DNA from: an uncultured Clostridia bacterium
GTDB taxonomy: Bacteria; Bacillota; Clostridia; Oscillospirales; CAG-272
DNA length: 13,225 bases
Direction: 5' to 3'
Assembly: GCA_946618395.1 (NCBI GenBank)
Contig: CAMOLD010000029.1
Span: forward strand, 1 to 13,225
Position 1 is the stretch's first letter; each line of letters starts with the position of its first letter. Under the pieces are notes generated by a model, which saw only the letters and a program-made list of their open reading frames with translations, did not search any database and was not told the DNA's origin. The translations under genes were made by a program, and so were the position numbers. This document shows, piece after piece, positions 13,206-13,225 of this stretch.

Positions 13206-13225
13206 AAAAAGTTTCAAAAAGCGAA

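Noticed and set aside
1..13225. CRISPR arrays, tRNA or rRNA genes, insertion sequences or phage genes
   Set aside because: No regularly spaced direct repeats with unique spacers, no tRNA T-loop or acceptor-end patterns, no transposase or integrase motifs, and no target-site duplications were seen. The only tandem repeats are coding repeats in the LRR gene.

Overview
The window looks like a chromosomal segment of a spore-forming, Gram-positive anaerobe of the Clostridia (Oscillospiraceae/Christensenellales-like, probably uncultured). The evidence is a SipL-type spore-coat morphogenesis gene, clostridial-style lipoprotein signals, strong AGGAGG ribosome sites, intrinsic terminators after almost every unit, roughly even base composition, and proteins resembling clostridial families (BMP transporter, BspA-like LRR_5 protein, ECF S component). 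Species cannot be named from sequence alone.

Layout. (1) 1-1798: the 3' end of an unrecognised, probably surface-exposed beta-rich protein, then an unrecognised 500-residue lipoprotein, closed by a terminator. (2) 1942-8018: a purine salvage and uptake operon. It has a promoter, xanthine phosphoribosyltransferase (xpt), a BMP-family substrate-binding lipoprotein, an internal hairpin terminator/attenuator, a double-domain ABC ATPase starting at GTG, and two permeases that nearly abut; a strong bidirectional terminator closes it. The transporter resembles B. subtilis NupNOPQ and other BMP nucleoside importers, so imported purine nucleosides and salvage by Xpt form a coherent pathway. (3) 8055-8105: a long perfect hairpin between convergent genes. 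(4) 8129-8317 minus strand: a 62-residue single-pass membrane peptide, divergent from sipL (8482-10035). The divergent region carries candidate sporulation promoters: sigma-E-like toward sipL and sigma-F-like toward the peptide. (5) 10119-12480: a strong sigma-A promoter, a 745-residue BspA-like leucine-rich-repeat lipoprotein, and a terminator. (6) 12554-13205: a strong sigma-A promoter, an ECF-transporter S component (vitamin-type uptake, ligand unknown), and a terminator that may lie in a dispersed repeat.

Most of this is recognisable housekeeping or accessory Clostridia biology. The least explained items are the extra segment in the second ATPase domain, the altered signature motif in the first, the tiny membrane peptide opposite sipL, the two unrecognised surface proteins at the left edge, and the operator-like dyads next to three promoters. 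I did not find convincing evidence of a wholly new multi-gene system, CRISPR array, insertion sequence, tRNA or rRNA.
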